Below, in pieces: positions 1 to 8,297 of a stretch of 64,000 bases of DNA (position 1 is its first letter; each line of letters starts with the position of its first letter). A program made the position numbers and the translations under genes. Origin of the DNA: Saccharopolyspora sp. SCSIO 74807 (GTDB lineage: Bacteria > Actinomycetota > Actinomycetes > Mycobacteriales > Pseudonocardiaceae); the NCBI RefSeq assembly GCF_037023755.1, contig NZ_CP146100.1:1862501-1926500 (forward strand), read 5' to 3'. The notes under the pieces are model-generated. The model was not told the DNA's origin. It saw only the letters and a list, made by a program, of their open reading frames with translations, and did no database searches.

Positions 1-60
1 GCGGACGACGTGGTGGACGCCGAGATCGTCGACGACGAGGACGAAAAGAAGAAGAAGTGA
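1..60 (+). CDS. dnaK: Chaperone DnaK, C-terminal end only
   Basis: Frame 1 is open from the first base to a TGA at 58-60 and encodes an acidic tail (DDVVDAEIVDDED) ending in four lysines. This is the usual disordered C-terminus of actinobacterial Hsp70. The next gene is grpE with a GTGA stop/start overlap, which supports the call. Nothing of the ATPase or substrate-binding domain lies in the window, so identity rests on the tail and the gene order dnaK-grpE-dnaJ-hspR. Confidence 0.85.
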   Translation, partial: ADDVVDAEIVDDEDEKKKK

Positions 61-809
61 CCTCCGAGAGCTCAGGCAACTCCGACCGGCAGCAGGCGCC
101 GCAGGACGGCGAGCAGGAGCCGGTGGTGGTCCGGGACCGGCGGCGGATCGATCCGCAGACCGGGCAACGACGAGCCGGCACCGAGCAGGAACAGGTGGCA
201 GAGAGCATGTCCGGCACGCTGGACGAGGAACTGGCCAAGGTCGCCGATGAGCCAACCGAGGGCGACTCGGCGGCGGCCGGTGAGCAGGACGGCGCCGCCG
301 AGGATGCCGCGGCCGAGGGGTCCGAGGAAGCCGGCCTGCGCAAGCAGGTCGACGAACTCACCCAGGACGTCAAGCGGGTCACGGCGGAGTACGCCAACTA
401 CCGCAAGCGGATCGAGCGCGACCGGGAATCGGTGATCAACTCCGCGAAGGCGTCGGTGGCCGAAGACCTGCTCACCGTGCTCGACGACGTGGAGCGGGCC
501 GAGGCGCACGGCGACCTCACCGGCGCGTTCAAGTCGGTGGCCGACAAGCTCGTCGGTTCGCTGACGAACGCGGGCCTGGAGGCGTTCGGCCAGGAAGGCG
601 ACGAGTTCGACCCCTCGGTGCACGAGGCGGTCCAGCACGACACTTCCGCCGAGGTCTCCGGGCCGACCGTGACGACCGTGCTCCGGCGCGGGTATCGGTT
701 CGGCGAACGGGTGCTGCGGCCCGCGATGGTCGCGGTCACCGACCACGAGCCGGAGGCCGCGGCACCGCCGGACGACGGCGCCGCCGCGGGCGAGGACACG
801 GCGCAGTGA
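57..809 (+). CDS. grpE: Nucleotide exchange factor GrpE
   Basis: GrpE releases ADP from DnaK during the chaperone cycle in the cytoplasm. The 250-residue product is longer than most GrpE because of a disordered acidic N-terminus of about 90 residues. A predicted coiled coil (about 92-130) follows, then the GrpE head, with [12 protein letters not shown] near 140 and the family C-terminal signature [14 protein letters not shown] near 208-221. The GTG start overlaps the dnaK stop as GTGA, implying translational coupling. Transcription should come from the HspR-controlled dnaK promoter upstream of the window. Confidence 0.95.
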   Translation: MTSESSGNSDRQQAPQDGEQEPVVVRDRRRIDPQTGQRRAGTEQEQVAESMSGTLDEELAKVADEPTEGDSAAAGEQDGAAEDAAAEGSEEAGLRKQVDELTQDVKRVTAEYANYRKRIERDRESVINSAKASVAEDLLTVLDDVERAEAHGDLTGAFKSVADKLVGSLTNAGLEAFGQEGDEFDPSVHEAVQHDTSAEVSGPTVTTVLRRGYRFGERVLRPAMVAVTDHEPEAAAPPDDGAAAGEDTAQ

Positions 810-1185
810 GATCGCGACCTCGACCGGTCGTCCCCGCCCGGGAACAGCCGGGCGGGGACTCCGGCGAGCCCGCGCGGCTCTGCGTGCGCGCTGCGCTGCG
901 CCCTGCCGCTGCGGTGCGCCCTGCGTCGAGCGCTACGTCGCGCAGGGCGGCGCAGGCCGCAGCGGTACGCGCGGAACCGGACGGGGTCGCAGTGCGCATC
1001 CCCGCGATGAACGGTCTTGCACGGAATTGCCGGGGACGGGCCGGTGCGCAGCCGGTCCGTCCGGCTCCGGCCGCTGGTCGGCCCGGCACCGCCCGGTCGG
1101 CCGCCGGAACTCCGCCCCGCCCGGTGCGGGGCGGCTCGGCGCAGCGAGACCGGAGCCGGATGGGACACGAGAGGAGGGTCGCCCG
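810..1185. other. Long grpE-dnaJ intergenic region with a GC-rich inverted repeat
   Basis: This 376-bp spacer inside an otherwise tight operon has no convincing gene. Bases about 900-975 form an imperfect inverted repeat centred on AGCGCT (929-934). The inner arms are CCCTGCG/CGCAGGG, and further out CCGCTGCGG pairs with CCGCAGCGG across a bulge. It could act as a processing site, an attenuator or a partial terminator lowering dnaJ relative to dnaK-grpE. I see no clear promoter before dnaJ. Confidence 0.45.
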
Positions 1186-2379
1186 GTGAGTGCCAGGGAA
1201 TGGCTCGACAAGGATTTCTACGGCGAACTGGGCGTCTCGTCCGATGCGTCGGCAGACGAGATCAAGAAGGCGTACCGGAAGCTGGCGCGGGAGAACCACC
1301 CCGACGCCAATCCGGGCGACACCAAGGCCGAGACCAAGTTCAAGGCGGTCTCCGAGGCGTACGGCGTGCTGTCCGACCCGGAGAAGCGCAAGCAGTACGA
1401 CGAGGCCCGCAGGTTGTTCGGCAGCGGCCTCGGCGGCGGGCACGGCGGTTTCGGCGGCTTCGGCACCGGTGCGGGCACCGGCACCACCGGCGGTTTCGAC
1501 ATCGGTGACCTGTTCGGCGGCGGCCGTCCCGGCGGTGGTGCGGGCGGCGGACTCGGTGACCTGTTCGGCGGGCTGTTCGGCAACAGCCGGCGCGGCGGCG
1601 GTGCGGGCACCGCGAACCGTCCGCAGCGCGGTTCCGACGTGGAGACCGAGGTGCGCATCGACTTCGCCGAAGCGGTGCGCGGGGCGACGGTGCCGCTGCG
1701 GCTGTCCAGCCCGGCCACCTGCCTGACCTGCCACGGTTCCGGCGCTAGGCCGGGGACCCGCGCGCACACCTGCAGCACCTGCTCGGGTGCCGGGCTGGTG
1801 ACCCGCAACCAGGGCGCGTTCGCGTTCAGCGAGCCCTGCCCGGACTGCCGCGGTCGCGGTCAGATCATCGACCACCCGTGCCCGGACTGCCGCGGCGAAG
1901 GCGTGGCCAACCGCAACCGGACGCTGACCGTGCGGATCCCGCAGGGCGTCAACGACGGCCAGCGCATCCGGCTGGCCGGTCAGGGCGAACCGGGCCGCAA
2001 CGGCGCCGCGGCCGGCGACCTGTTCGTGGTGGTGCACGTGGAGCCGCACAAGTTGTTCGGACGATCCGGTGACGATCTGACGATCACCGCTCCGGTGACC
2101 TTCCCCGAGCTGGCGCTCGGCACTACGTTGACCGTGCCGACCCTGGACGGGAAGGTCTCGCTGAAGGTGCAGCCCGGTACCGCCAGCGGGCGGACGCTGC
2201 GGGTGCGCGGCAAAGGTGTGGGCAGGAAGTCCGGCGGCAGCGGTGATCTGCTGGTCACCGTGCAGGTCGTCGTTCCGTCCAAACTGGACGATGATGCGAC
2301 CGAGGCGCTGCAGTCGTACGCGGCGGCCACCGGCGACCACGAGCCGCGTGCGGAGTGGGACGAGCAGCTCGGGAGGTAG
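1186..2379 (+). CDS. dnaJ: Chaperone protein DnaJ
   Basis: DnaJ (Hsp40) stimulates DnaK ATPase and delivers clients. This 397-residue protein has a J-domain (about 7-74) with the HPD triad (NHPDANPG, near residue 39), a Gly/Phe-rich linker (about 80-145), four CxxCxGxG zinc repeats (about 175-245: [32 protein letters not shown]) and the C-terminal client-binding domains. The GTG start at 1186 was chosen because GAGGAGG lies at 1171-1177 and the product begins right before the J-domain; the open frame extends further upstream without family similarity. Confidence 0.97.
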   Translation: MSAREWLDKDFYGELGVSSDASADEIKKAYRKLARENHPDANPGDTKAETKFKAVSEAYGVLSDPEKRKQYDEARRLFGSGLGGGHGGFGGFGTGAGTGTTGGFDIGDLFGGGRPGGGAGGGLGDLFGGLFGNSRRGGGAGTANRPQRGSDVETEVRIDFAEAVRGATVPLRLSSPATCLTCHGSGARPGTRAHTCSTCSGAGLVTRNQGAFAFSEPCPDCRGRGQIIDHPCPDCRGEGVANRNRTLTVRIPQGVNDGQRIRLAGQGEPGRNGAAAGDLFVVVHVEPHKLFGRSGDDLTITAPVTFPELALGTTLTVPTLDGKVSLKVQPGTASGRTLRVRGKGVGRKSGGSGDLLVTVQVVVPSKLDDDATEALQSYAAATGDHEPRAEWDEQLGR

Positions 2380-2381
2380 GC

Positions 2382-2873
2382 ATGGGTGACGGTCGGCGCG
2401 GCGCGAAGTTCAACATGACGGTCGGCTTCCCGCCCGGAGCCACCGAGGACAGCCCGATCTTCGTGATCTCCGTGGCCGCCGAACTGTCCGGCCTGCATGC
2501 CCAGACGCTGCGCAGCTACGACCGGCTCGGCCTGGTATCGCCGGGGCGCACCCCGGCGGGCGGGCGCCGCTACTCGGCCCGCGACATCGCGCTGCTGCGC
2601 GAGGTGCAGCGGCTGTCCCAGGAGGAAGGCGTCAACCTCGCCGGGATCAAGCGCATCATCGAGCTCGAGAACGAGGTCGACGCGCTGCGGGACAAGGTGC
2701 AGGGCTTGATGGACGAGCTGACCGCGGCTTACGCGGCCGCGGAGCAGACCGCGGCGCAGGTGCACGCCTCCTACCGCCGCGATCTCGTCCCGGTCCGGCA
2801 GGAGACCGCGCTGGTGGTGTGGCAACCCCAGGGCGAGCAGAGCCTGCGCGGTCAGCGGCGCAACCGCCGCTGA
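2382..2873 (+). CDS. hspR: Heat-shock repressor HspR (MerR family)
   Basis: HspR is the MerR-type repressor of the actinobacterial dnaK operon and clpB; it binds HAIR inverted repeats, with DnaK as co-repressor in characterised systems. The 163-residue product has a MerR helix-turn-helix (VISVAAELSGLHAQTLRSYD, about 30-49, then RLGLVSPGR) and a predicted dimerisation coiled coil (about 90-130). The ATG at 2382 has GGGAGG at 2371-2376 and begins 3 bases after the dnaJ stop; a second ATG at 2415 is possible. A matching HAIR element lies before clpB at 9301. Confidence 0.94.
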   Translation: MGDGRRGAKFNMTVGFPPGATEDSPIFVISVAAELSGLHAQTLRSYDRLGLVSPGRTPAGGRRYSARDIALLREVQRLSQEEGVNLAGIKRIIELENEVDALRDKVQGLMDELTAAYAAAEQTAAQVHASYRRDLVPVRQETALVVWQPQGEQSLRGQRRNRR

Positions 2874-2878
2874 CCGGC

Positions 2879-4051
2879 TCAGTCCAGGGTGAACGGGTCG
2901 TAGTGGATCCGGTCCAGCGGCGTTCCCGCGACCAGCAGCTTCGACACCGTTGCCCGGATCATGGCCGGTGAGCCGCTGACGAACACCTCGCGGTCCTCCC
3001 ACGAACCGTGCCCGGCCACCACGTCGGCCAGCGTGCCGTGTTCGGCGCCCGTCGCCGACGGGTCGTCCTCCAGCACCGGCGTGACCGAGAACCACGGGTT
3101 CGTCATCGCCACCCGCTGCAGGTTCTCCAGGTCGTAGAGGTCGTCCCGGGTGCGGCCGCCGTAGAACAGCCGCACGTCCGGGTTCTGCCCGTACTGCGCC
3201 AGTTCCTCGATGACCGACCGCATCGGTGCCAGCCCGGTGCCGCCCGCGATCATCAGCACGTCCGGTCCTTCTTCGCGGTCGACCTGCAGCTGCCCCATCG
3301 GCGCGCCGATCCGCCACTCGTCGCCGAGCTGCGCGTGCCCCACCAGCGCCCGGCTCACCCAGCCCCCGTCCACGGCGCGGACGTGGAACTCCAGCACGCC
3401 GTCCTCGGCCGGAGCGTTGGCGGGCGTGAGGTAGCGCCACAGGCGCGGCCGCTGCGGCACCTCGACGCTGACGTACTGGCCAGGCTGGTACGGCACCGGG
3501 TGGTCGGTGCGCACTCGGATGATCGCCACGTCCCAGCCCAGCCGCTGGTGGTCGACGACCTCCCCCTCGTACCAGGCGGGGCCCTCGTCCTCGGCGGCCG
3601 CTTCGATCATCGCCGAGGCCATCACGGTGTAGCCCTCGGCCCAGGCGCGTTCCACCGTCTCGGTCCAGCTGTCCCCGGCGAACTTCTTGATCGCCGCCAG
3701 CAGTGCGGTGCCCACCGCCTCGTAATGCGCGGACACGACGCCGAACTTGCGGTGGTCGCGGCCGAGCTGGTGCAGGAACGGCCGCAGGTCGTCCGGCCTG
3801 TCGATCATCTGGATGATGTGCACCAGCGCCCGCATCAACCGGCTGCGCTGCACCTGCATGTTGACCGAGAACAGCTCGCGGGTGTTCGGGGCCAGGCTGA
3901 ACAGCATCCCGTAGAAGAACTGCGCGACCTCGTCCGAACGCGGTTCCACGACGGCCCAGGTCTCCCGGATCAGGTGGACCATCTGGCTCGCGCGGGAGTC
4001 CGTCGGCCGGTTCGGGCGCGGTCCCGGGCTCAGTACGGCGTTCGCTGTCAT
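2879..4051 (-). CDS. Two-domain flavohaemoglobin-like protein (globin + FAD/NAD reductase)
   Basis: A 390-residue fusion of a globin domain (about 20-145, proximal-histidine region GRDHRKFGVVSAHY with H100) and a ferredoxin-reductase-type FAD/NAD(P) domain (about 155-390, AGGTGLAPMRS near 275). Classical Hmp proteins are NO dioxygenases. Here the canonical FAD-binding RxYS motif is replaced by RLWRYLTPANAP. That matches, from memory, the type II flavohaemoglobins of mycobacteria (Rv0385, same length), reported to behave as D-lactate-linked oxidoreductases. It lies convergent to hspR, with 5 bases between stops. The name Hmp is avoided because the chemistry may differ. Confidence 0.85.
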   Translation of the reverse strand: MTANAVLSPGPRPNRPTDSRASQMVHLIRETWAVVEPRSDEVAQFFYGMLFSLAPNTRELFSVNMQVQRSRLMRALVHIIQMIDRPDDLRPFLHQLGRDHRKFGVVSAHYEAVGTALLAAIKKFAGDSWTETVERAWAEGYTVMASAMIEAAAEDEGPAWYEGEVVDHQRLGWDVAIIRVRTDHPVPYQPGQYVSVEVPQRPRLWRYLTPANAPAEDGVLEFHVRAVDGGWVSRALVGHAQLGDEWRIGAPMGQLQVDREEGPDVLMIAGGTGLAPMRSVIEELAQYGQNPDVRLFYGGRTRDDLYDLENLQRVAMTNPWFSVTPVLEDDPSATGAEHGTLADVVAGHGSWEDREVFVSGSPAMIRATVSKLLVAGTPLDRIHYDPFTLD

Positions 4052-4464
4052 TGGGTCGCGGTCTCCACGTTGGCCGAAGGCATCCGGACATTATCCGCAC
4101 CGGTGCTGATTTGGCGTCCCCGGCTCGGCACCTTAACGCGTGGCCGTGCGCACTTATCCAGCGCGGTTTGCACTCGACATGTCGATCGTGCCGGCGACGA
4201 ACGGGGTGATCCTGCATCTGCCGGTGTGGGGCTGGTGCGCCTCGTGGCACTGTGCGCATGTCCCCTTTCCGACCGTGCTGATTCTGCTGCGGCACCGACG
4301 GATGCCGACTTCGCCGCGAAGTGCGAGCGCCGAGCGGGCCCGTTCCGCTCAGCCCGGCACAGCCCGTGTCGGGACACCCCCGGGCGAGGTGCAACACAGC
4401 ACGAGCGGGACACTGACGGTGCTTGGGAACTGCGGACAGTGCAGGACGGCGGGCGGAGACAGCC
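4052..4464. promoter_or_regulatory. Divergent control region between the globin reductase and a MarR gene
   Basis: The region is 413 bp with no credible gene. On the minus strand GATAAT (complement of 4091-4096) could be the -10 of the globin gene. It sits inside a short inverted repeat CGGA-N5-TCCG. A perfect 12-bp palindrome TCGACATGTCGA lies at 4174-4185 and could be an operator for the downstream MarR protein. Promoter and operator roles are inferred from position and sequence only. Confidence 0.4.
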
Positions 4465-4947
4465 GTGATCGATCGGATCGAAGCACCGGTGGAGAACCTC
4501 GGTGGGACCGGCGACGGCGAGCGTCGCGGCGCGGCCGAAGCGGTGGAGCGCGAGCTGGTGATGATGTTCCGGCGCGCGCGGAACTTCTCCATGACGGTGG
4601 CGGCGCAGGTGCACCCGGACCTGGACCCGGCCTCCTACAGCCTGCTGCTGATGGTCGACGACGCCGGATCGTTGCGCGGGATGGACGTCGCGGACCGCAC
4701 CGGGCTGGACAAGTCCACGGTCAGCAGGCAGATCGCGACGCTGGTGGAGCTGGATCTGCTGGAGCGGGTGCCGGATCCGGACGACGGCCGGGCGCGGCGC
4801 ATCCAGTTGTCCGCCTCCGGCCGGTCGCGGCTGGCGAACGTCCGCGAGCAGCGGCGCAAGCACCTGCACGGCGAGTTCGCGCACTGGTCCACCGCCGACC
4901 TCAAGGACCTGTCCCGGCTGCTTTCCCAGCTCAACACCATGTTCTGA
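4465..4947 (+). CDS. MarR family transcriptional regulator
   Basis: A 160-residue winged-helix regulator. The MarR fold covers about residues 30-155, with recognition helix GLDKSTVSRQIATLVELDLL and wing VPDPDDGRARRIQLSASG. The GTG start at 4465 follows GGAGA at 4455-4459. No ligand or target can be deduced. It is transcribed away from the globin reductase, toward a second MarR operon at 5141, but 193 bp and a separate promoter divide them. It has no cysteine in the sensing helices that would suggest an OhrR-type redox sensor. Confidence 0.85.
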   Translation: MIDRIEAPVENLGGTGDGERRGAAEAVERELVMMFRRARNFSMTVAAQVHPDLDPASYSLLLMVDDAGSLRGMDVADRTGLDKSTVSRQIATLVELDLLERVPDPDDGRARRIQLSASGRSRLANVREQRRKHLHGEFAHWSTADLKDLSRLLSQLNTMF

Positions 4948-5080
4948 GGCTTCCTGCGGCGCGCCCGGACGTTCGCGGGCGGCGCCTGTTCCCGAACGGC
5001 CGAACCCGGCCGGTTCGGTGATCGGCACGACCGTACAAGTTGCTCCTGTTGGCCGTAGTGGCGACCGCCACTGGCAAATA

Positions 5081-5132
5081 ACTTGCCTAAAGCAACTAAC
5101 GGCCCATATAGTTGCGTGCAGCAACTAAAGGA
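5081..5132 (+). promoter_or_regulatory. Promoter with twin MarR-type operators before the MarR-MFS-YceI operon
   Basis: Two inverted repeats lie in tandem: ACTTGC-N5-GCAACT (5081-5097) and AGTTGC-N5-GCAACT (5110-5126). An isolated half site AGTTGC lies at 5038-5043. A -35 TTGCCT (5083-5088) and -10 TATAGT (5107-5112) with an 18-bp spacer fit between them, so both operators overlap the promoter. A ribosome site AAAGGA (5127-5132) is 8 bases before the ATG at 5141. This suggests autoregulation by the first gene product. Confidence 0.7.
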
Positions 5133-5140
5133 CTGGGTTT

Positions 5141-5680
5141 ATGGGACCAACACCTGAATCGTGCGGAGCACTGCTGCGGCCGCTGCGCGCCCTGATCGGC
5201 CTCAAGCAGATCGCGGTGCAAACGCTCAACCAGCACGTCCACACCGACCTGCCCTACGCCGCCACCGGTCTGCTCGGAGAGCTCGTGCACTGCGGGGAAT
5301 CCCGGGCTTCCGAACTCGCCGCGCACCGCGTCGTCGACGCGTCCGTGGTCAGCAGACAGGTGTCCCAGCTCGAGCAGGCCGGCCTGATCACCCGCCGCGC
5401 CGACCCGCAGGACCGCCGCGTCGCGCTGCTGCGGGCGACTCCCGAGGGCGAGCAGGCGCTGGCCCGCATCGAACGCGGCCGCGCCGAGTGGCTCAGCACC
5501 GCCCTGCAGGACTGGGACGAGCAGCAGGTCCGCGAGCTGGCCGGACTGCTCGACAGCTGCGTCGCCGACATCCGGGCCGCGGCGCTGCCGCCGGCACCGC
5601 AGGCGACCCCGGCACCGCAGCCGACCGAGCACCAGACCGGCACCCACCCCGGCCCGCCCGCGCAGAAAGGAACCAGATGA
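5141..5680 (+). CDS. MarR family regulator of an exporter operon
   Basis: A 179-residue winged-helix protein with the MarR core at about 15-145: recognition helix VDASVVSRQVSQLEQAGLI and wing RRADPQDRRVALLRATPEG. The last 30 residues are Pro/Thr-rich and probably disordered. Its stop overlaps the start of the exporter as ATGA, and two matching inverted repeats cover its own promoter. A substrate-sensing repressor of the downstream drug exporter is the natural reading. The inducer is unknown. Confidence 0.88.
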   Translation: MGPTPESCGALLRPLRALIGLKQIAVQTLNQHVHTDLPYAATGLLGELVHCGESRASELAAHRVVDASVVSRQVSQLEQAGLITRRADPQDRRVALLRATPEGEQALARIERGRAEWLSTALQDWDEQQVRELAGLLDSCVADIRAAALPPAPQATPAPQPTEHQTGTHPGPPAQKGTR

Positions 5681-8295
5681 CCCGCTCGACGATCGGCGAA
5701 GCCGCGCCGACGAGCTCACCAGCACCGCCAAGCGGTCGGCACCAGCGGGCCGAGGACACGCTGACCAGCGACTCGCCGATGACCCATCGGCAGATCCTGG
5801 AGGCGATGTCCGGGCTCATGCTCGCGCTGCTGGTCGCGATCCTGAGCTCGACGATCGTGTCCAACGCCCTGCCGCGCATCCTGGCCGACCTGGGCGGCAG
5901 CCAGAGCCAGTACACCTGGGTGGTCACCGCGATGCTGCTGACCTCCACGGCCTCCACCCCGATCTGGGGCAAGCTCTCCGACCTGTTCAGCAAGAAGCTG
6001 CTGTACCAGATCGCGATCACCATCTTCACCCTCGGATCGGTGCTGGGCGGGTTCGCGCAGTCGATGCCGATGCTGATCGGGTTCCGCGCGGTGCAGGGCA
6101 TCGGCATGGGCGGTCTGCAGGCGCTGATCCAGGTCGTGATCGCGGCGATGGTCTCGCCGCGCGAACGCGGCCGCTACAGCGGCTACATCGGCGCCACGTT
6201 CGCCGTCGCCACCGTCAGCGGACCGCTGGCCGGCGGCTTGATCGTGGACTCGCCGCTCGGTTGGCGCTGGTGCTTCTGGGTGACGGTGCCGATCGCGGTG
6301 ATCGCGTTCATCGTGCTCGGCCGCACGCTGAAGCTGCCGGTGATCAAGCGCGACGTGCACATCGACTGGTTCGGCGCGTTGTTCCTGGTCGGTGGTGTGA
6401 GCCTGCTGCTGATCTGGGTTTCGCTGGCGGGCAAGCAGTTCCCGTGGGCATCGCCGGAGACCGCGGGCTTCGTCGGTGGCGGCGTGCTGGCGCTGATCAT
6501 CGCGTTGATCATCGAATCGAAGGTGCGCGAGCCGATCGTGCCGCTGGGCATGTTCCGCAACCGGGCGATCACGCTGGCGACCATCGGCACCGTCGCGGTC
6601 GGCACCGCCATGTTCGGCGGTTCGGTGTTCCTCGGCCAGTACTTCCAGATCGCGCGCAGCTACACGCCCACCTACGCCGGGTTGATGACGCTGCCGATGG
6701 TGCTGGGGCTGTTCGTTTCCTCCACCGTCTCCGGGCAGATCATCTCGCGGGGCAGCGGCAAGGTGAAGCCGTTCCTGGTCTTCGGCTCGCTGATGCTGAT
6801 CGCGGGCACGGGGCTGCTGTCGACCATGGACCACACCACCAACCTGGTCCTGGTCGGCGTGTACCTGGCGATGATGGGCATCGGTGTCGGCTCGCTGATG
6901 CAGAACCTGGTGCTGACGGTGCAGAACGTCACCGCCAGCGCGGACATGGGTTCGGTGACCTCGGTGGTCACGTTCTTCCGCACGCTGGGCGGCTCGGCCG
7001 GGGTGTCGGTGCTCGGCGCGGTGCTGGCCACGCGGGTCAGCGAATACGTCAACGAGGGCCTGGCCGCGATGGGCGTCCCGGTGGGGGCCGGTGGTGCCTC
7101 CGCGGGCGGCGGTTCGCTGGACGTCGGTGCGCTGCCCGGCCCGATGCAGGAGATCGTGCGTTCGGCCTACGGAGATGCGATCGGGGACATCTTCTTCGTC
7201 TCCGCCTGCATCTCGGTGGTGACGCTGCTGGCCGTGCTTTTCATCAAGGAGGTTCCACTGCGCAGGACGATCGGAACGCAGGACGACGTGCGCGGCGAAG
7301 CTGTGGACAGCCCTCTCGAGGTTGTGGACAACTCCGTGGGGACGGAGACCGCGCCGATCACTCGCCAGAGTGATTCCGCGCAGCTTGCGGGCGTGCGGGC
7401 AGCGGTCCCGAGGCCCGCTGACGAGCCTGTGGACAACTCTGTGGGCAACTATTCCCACGCCTGGTCAACCGGACCTCGATCCGGTGGCGTCGAGGCGAAC
7501 GGCAGCTATCTCTCCGGTGATCTCGCGAGTGCCGGAACGGGTACCGGCGGGCTGTTCGTGCACGGCACCGCGCAGGATTCGACTGGCGCTGCGGTCACCG
7601 GTGTGGTGCTGACCCTCGCCGACGCGCAGGGCAGGCAGGTCGAACGGACCCGCACCACCGCGGACGGCGACTACCGGCTGACCGTCGCCACCGGCGGCAC
7701 CTACGTGCTGATCGCCTCGGCGGGCAACTACCAGCCCACCGCGTCGATGGTCGTGGTCGGCGACCGGCCGGTGCGGCACGACGTGCGGATGTTCGGCTCC
7801 GGCACGGTCGACGGCGTGGTGCGGTCCGGGGATCTGGTGGTCGCGGGAGCGACGGTGGTGCTCACCGACGTGCGCGGTGAGGTCGTGGACTCCCTGCGGG
7901 CCGGGGACGACGGAGCCTTCCGGTTCGGTGACCTCGTCGGCGGTTCCTACGCGCTGACCGCCACCGCCGACGGCTTCCGCCCGATGGCCACCCCGGTCAC
8001 CGTCGCCGACGGCCAGCGCACGTCGATCGACGTGGCACTGCCATCGGCGGCCGCGCTCACCGGCGTGGTGCGCTCGGCGAACCTCGGGCTGCCGGTGCCG
8101 GACGCGCGGGTGACGTTGCTCGACGCGTCGGGCGAGGTGGTGCTGGCGACGACCACCGACGGCGACGGCAACTACACCTTCACCGACCTCGCGGACGGGG
8201 ACTACACCGTGATCGCCACCGGGTACCCGCCGGTCGCGACCCCGCTGCGGCTGGACGGGCAACGCGCCACGCACGACGTGGAGTTGGGGTACTGA
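5677..8295 (+). CDS. DHA2-type MFS exporter with three C-terminal carboxypeptidase-regulatory-like domains
   Basis: An 872-residue fusion. Residues about 45-530 are a 14-helix MFS drug:H+ antiporter (GKLSDLFSKK between helices 2 and 3; GFRAVQGIGMGGLQ; SGPLAGGLIVD). A hydrophilic linker (about 535-620) leads to three beta-sandwich repeats starting near 625, 707 and 792, each with the pattern GxVxxxxGxPVxxAxVxLxDxxGxxV...TxxDGxYxF..LxxGxYxLxAxA. Ordinary DHA2 pumps end near residue 500. The tail resembles CarboxypepD_reg/Cna-B modules and is predicted to hang outside the membrane. It is coupled to marR by ATGA and followed after 2 bases by the YceI gene, which carries a fourth such domain. Confidence 0.88.
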   Translation: MTRSTIGEAAPTSSPAPPSGRHQRAEDTLTSDSPMTHRQILEAMSGLMLALLVAILSSTIVSNALPRILADLGGSQSQYTWVVTAMLLTSTASTPIWGKLSDLFSKKLLYQIAITIFTLGSVLGGFAQSMPMLIGFRAVQGIGMGGLQALIQVVIAAMVSPRERGRYSGYIGATFAVATVSGPLAGGLIVDSPLGWRWCFWVTVPIAVIAFIVLGRTLKLPVIKRDVHIDWFGALFLVGGVSLLLIWVSLAGKQFPWASPETAGFVGGGVLALIIALIIESKVREPIVPLGMFRNRAITLATIGTVAVGTAMFGGSVFLGQYFQIARSYTPTYAGLMTLPMVLGLFVSSTVSGQIISRGSGKVKPFLVFGSLMLIAGTGLLSTMDHTTNLVLVGVYLAMMGIGVGSLMQNLVLTVQNVTASADMGSVTSVVTFFRTLGGSAGVSVLGAVLATRVSEYVNEGLAAMGVPVGAGGASAGGGSLDVGALPGPMQEIVRSAYGDAIGDIFFVSACISVVTLLAVLFIKEVPLRRTIGTQDDVRGEAVDSPLEVVDNSVGTETAPITRQSDSAQLAGVRAAVPRPADEPVDNSVGNYSHAWSTGPRSGGVEANGSYLSGDLASAGTGTGGLFVHGTAQDSTGAAVTGVVLTLADAQGRQVERTRTTADGDYRLTVATGGTYVLIASAGNYQPTASMVVVGDRPVRHDVRMFGSGTVDGVVRSGDLVVAGATVVLTDVRGEVVDSLRAGDDGAFRFGDLVGGSYALTATADGFRPMATPVTVADGQRTSIDVALPSAAALTGVVRSANLGLPVPDARVTLLDASGEVVLATTTDGDGNYTFTDLADGDYTVIATGYPPVATPLRLDGQRATHDVELGY

Positions 8296-8297
8296 GG

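Noticed and set aside
4174-4185. Perfect palindrome TCGACATGTCGA as a defined operator
   Set aside because: A single 12-bp palindrome in a 413-bp region, with no second copy and no known regulator match, is weak. It is kept only as a remark in the region entry.
1980-4592. An 870-codon open frame on the minus strand
   Set aside because: It runs antisense to dnaJ and hspR and out of frame with the globin gene. It is a product of high GC, and its translation matches no family.
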